DNA of 64,000 nucleotides, taken from positions 817,953-881,952 of the forward strand of contig NZ_VLLE01000002.1 in the NCBI RefSeq assembly GCF_007830055.1, read 5' to 3'. The notes beneath the pieces were generated by a model. It searched no databases and was not told the origin of the DNA. It was given only the letters and a program-made list of their open reading frames with translations. Source of the DNA: Lacibacter cauensis. Its GTDB lineage: Bacteria; Bacteroidota; Bacteroidia; Chitinophagales; Chitinophagaceae. The position numbers and the translations under genes are program-made. Each line of letters opens with the position of its first letter. Position 1 is the stretch's first letter. Shown piece after piece: positions 62,350-64,000 of this stretch.

Positions 62350-62829
62350 ATGCAGCATATCGCTTATTACCATTCACCGATCGGTTTTATTGAACTGGTA
62401 GAAGAAGATGGCTATTTAACGTTTGCCTCTTTTATGGATGAACAGAAGAATGAACCAACTGCTGCAACTCCCCTTTTACAAAAAGCTTTGCAACAACTGG
62501 ATGCTTATTTTGCGGGAAAGCTGCAACAGTTTGAGTTGCCGTTACGCCCGTCAGGAACAGCTTTTCAACAAAGCGTATGGGATCAGTTGGTACAGATTCC
62601 TTATGCAGAAACCATCACCTACCTGCACATGGCCAAACGTTTGGGTAATGTAAAAGCCATCCGTGCAGCAGCTTCTGCCAATGGAAAAAATCCGTTGGCC
62701 ATCATCATTCCCTGTCATCGTGTAGTTGGAGCCGATGGAAAATTAACCGGCTATGCAGGCGGTTTGCATCGCAAACAATGGTTATTGGAACACGAAGCAA
62801 AGTTTGGCGGCAGCAAAACGCTGTTTTAA
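62350..62829 (+). CDS. ogt: Methylated-DNA-[protein]-cysteine S-methyltransferase
   Basis: This 159-residue suicide repair protein takes the methyl group from O6-methylguanine. The active-site motif IIPCHRVVGADGKLTGYAGG is present, with the upstream helix-turn-helix region (FQQSVWDQLVQIPYAETITY) and RAAASANGKNPLA. The ATG at 62350 gives MQHIAYYHSPIG, a normal Ogt N-terminus; a TTG at 62338 is less likely. It has no Ada regulatory domain. Confidence 0.94.
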   Translation: MQHIAYYHSPIGFIELVEEDGYLTFASFMDEQKNEPTAATPLLQKALQQLDAYFAGKLQQFELPLRPSGTAFQQSVWDQLVQIPYAETITYLHMAKRLGNVKAIRAAASANGKNPLAIIIPCHRVVGADGKLTGYAGGLHRKQWLLEHEAKFGGSKTLF

Positions 62830-63144
62830 TTATTGCATATAGAACACATCCTTCAACGGCGTACTCACAGGCGAATTATCCGGATTTGTTTCCATAATAT
62901 CTTTCATATACGCCCACCATTTTTTCATTACCGGATGATTGGGCAGATCGCTGAGCTTTGCCGGATCTTCGGCCTGCAATACAGCAAACAGATCACCGGT
63001 GGCTTCATCTAAAAAAATACTGTAATCGCTGATGCCTGTTTGATGTAGCAGATCTTCCAGATCGGGCCAGAGTTCGTCGTGACGACGTTTGTATTCTTCT
63101 TCCTGGCCTTTAAAGATTTTCATGCGTGATGCAATGCGTGGCAT
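62830..63144 (-). CDS. rhaM: L-rhamnose mutarotase
   Basis: The 104-residue protein interconverts alpha and beta L-rhamnose. RhaM features are MPRIASRMKIFKGQEEEYKRRHDELWPDL with the conserved His, YSIFLDEATGDLFAVLQ, and HPVMKKWWAYMKDIMETNPDNSP with the Trp pair and Met. The longer start at 63189 lies in an interspersed repeat and adds residues not found in the family, so 63144 is preferred. Neighbouring pectin-type esterase supports rhamnose use. Confidence 0.93.
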   Translation of the reverse strand: MPRIASRMKIFKGQEEEYKRRHDELWPDLEDLLHQTGISDYSIFLDEATGDLFAVLQAEDPAKLSDLPNHPVMKKWWAYMKDIMETNPDNSPVSTPLKDVFYMQ

Positions 63145-63173
63145 ATAAATAGTTTTAGTGTTGTTAGGAGTAA

Positions 63174-63229
63174 CGTCATTGCGAGGCATGATGCAATCTA
63201 TGTAGACTGCTTCGTTCTTCGCAGTGACG
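63174..63229. repeat. Interspersed palindromic repeat, cgtcattgcgag family, copy 2
   Basis: Arms cgtcattgcgag...gcaatc (63174-63198) and gactgcttcg...cagtgacg (63205-63229) are imperfect inverted complements. It is the same family as 2167-2238 and fills the gap between the acetylesterase and mutarotase genes, overlapping the longer mutarotase start. Confidence 0.72.
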
Positions 63230-63237
63230 AAGAGCGT

Positions 63238-64000
63238 TTATTTCTTTACAATATAACGTGCAAGTTCACCGGGGTTTTGTAAGATCAATTGCTGAATAAC
63301 AATCTCCACATTCATCTTCGCTCCTTCCAGTCCGGTATGTGTTTTATCGCCATGAAAAAACTTGCTCACTTCTGCTTCTCCCAGTTCATCGTATTTATCA
63401 GCAATCAGTTTATTCAGATCAACAAAGTATGCGCCCTCTTCTTTCGCAATTTGTTCGGCCCACAATGCATAGTTATCAGTTGACCGACCCACTTTTCCAT
63501 CTTTCCAGTTATTACGAGGTATCAAGGAACAAACAATCGGCACTGCACCTTTTGCTTTTGTTTCCCGTACATACTTACGCATGTACCAGCCAAAACTGTA
63601 CACGGTTTCCTGTACTTTACGGATGGGATTCCAGATCACCGAACTATCATTGCCAATACCACGGATCGTTCCTCTTGCACGTGCAGTATCGTCTAACGGA
63701 CTTGCATCGTTATGTCCAAACTGCATAATCACATAATCGCCTTTCTTTAAATTAGCCGTAATCTTTTCCCATCGTCCTTCGGTGATAAACGTGCGACTGC
63801 TGCGGCCACCCATTGCATGATTCTGAATCGATATTTTGGAGGTATCGAAATAGTCGGCCACAAAACTACCCCAGCCCCATTGTCCGTTACTGCCTGTACC
63901 CGAACCGTTGCGCACTGTTGAATCGCCAATAATATAAAACACCGGTTTGGTTTGCAGCAGCGTGAACGACATGGTTGCAACAGCAATAACAGCGAATAAA
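63238..64000 (-). CDS. Rhamnogalacturonan acetylesterase-like SGNH hydrolase (5' end beyond window)
   Basis: The enzyme removes acetyl groups from rhamnogalacturonan I. SGNH blocks are visible: FYIIGDSTVRNG (block I, GDS), NHAMGGRSSRTF, IMQFGHNDASP (block III) and DKTHTGLEGAKMN (block V, D-x-x-H). An in-frame ATG occurs at 63972, but the reading frame runs on upstream as a hydrophobic stretch (LFAVIAVATMSFTLLQTKP) to the window edge. I take that as the signal peptide, so the true start lies beyond 64000. The repeat and rhaM gene are immediately downstream. Confidence 0.87.
   Translation of the reverse strand, partial: LFAVIAVATMSFTLLQTKPVFYIIGDSTVRNGSGTGSNGQWGWGSFVADYFDTSKISIQNHAMGGRSSRTFITEGRWEKITANLKKGDYVIMQFGHNDASPLDDTARARGTIRGIGNDSSVIWNPIRKVQETVYSFGWYMRKYVRETKAKGAVPIVCSLIPRNNWKDGKVGRSTDNYALWAEQIAKEEGAYFVDLNKLIADKYDELGEAEVSKFFHGDKTHTGLEGAKMNVEIVIQQLILQNPGELARYIVKK

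Noticed and set aside
1-64000. tRNA or rRNA genes, CRISPR array, prophage, insertion sequences
   Set aside because: No cloverleaf-like tRNA sequence, regular spacer array, transposase or integrase was seen in the window.

Overview
The window looks like a chromosomal segment of a Bacteroidota bacterium, most likely of the Chitinophagaceae type. The reasons are a SusC/SusD outer-membrane pair, TAnnTTTG-like promoters, few Shine-Dalgarno sequences, moderate GC, Tat-exported Gfo/Idh/MocA proteins, and several short palindromic repeat families scattered between and inside genes. Gene density is high. I see no tRNA, rRNA, CRISPR array, phage or insertion sequence.

Region 1 (1-17 kb) is a molybdenum and nitrogen block. 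It starts with a two-subunit molybdenum hydroxylase (iorB-like, cut by the window edge, and iorA-like). Cofactor genes follow: moaA, a MOSC protein, mobA, and a small SelW-like CxxC protein. A minus-strand assimilatory nitrate operon runs nirB > nirD > porin > narK-type transporter > nitrate reductase/flavoprotein fusion > rubredoxin-tailed protein. The siroheme methyltransferase gene (SUMT) is divergent from nirB and is followed by a Crp/Fnr regulator with an N-terminal cysteine cluster.

Region 2 (17-40.6 kb) is a glucuronoxylan utilisation locus. UxuA (minus) and a LacI-family regulator (plus) diverge from a 697-bp region that carries two near-identical operator-like palindromes. Downstream on the plus strand are GH67, an SDR dehydrogenase, GH115, GH10, a GPH-family sugar symporter, two GH43, GH3, a Tat-exported Gfo/Idh/MocA protein, a SASA esterase, a CE15 glucuronoyl esterase, a polysaccharide deacetylase and a second Tat-exported protein resembling glucose-fructose oxidoreductase. 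A strong bidirectional terminator at about 40.6 kb closes the region.

Region 3 (40.6-60.7 kb) is a sugar-acid locus around a divergent AraC/SusC promoter region. The minus operon is AraC regulator > FGGY (gluconokinase-like) kinase > BASS-family transporter > secreted RraA-like protein > Tat-exported enolase-superfamily protein. The plus side is SusC, SusD, alpha-ketoglutaric semialdehyde dehydrogenase, IlvD/Edd dehydratase, lipoprotein lactonase, FAH-family dehydratase, a second GH10, a GntP permease and a zinc alcohol dehydrogenase. Together they read as xylan import followed by a non-phosphorylative (Weimberg-type) route from pentose to 2-oxoglutarate. Several steps apparently lie outside the cytoplasm.

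Region 4 (60.7-64 kb) holds a small housekeeping operon (transglutaminase-like protein, CsaA-like protein, Ogt), then L-rhamnose mutarotase and a rhamnogalacturonan acetylesterase cut by the window end.

The most unusual signals are: (a) a palindromic repeat inserted in frame in two unrelated proteins (NirB and the SDR), encoding N-T-P-x-G-D-G-G in both; (b) an exported aldose/sugar-acid pathway; (c) a rubredoxin fused to a degenerate nitrite-reductase-like protein; (d) a LacI operator pair placed over two divergent promoters.
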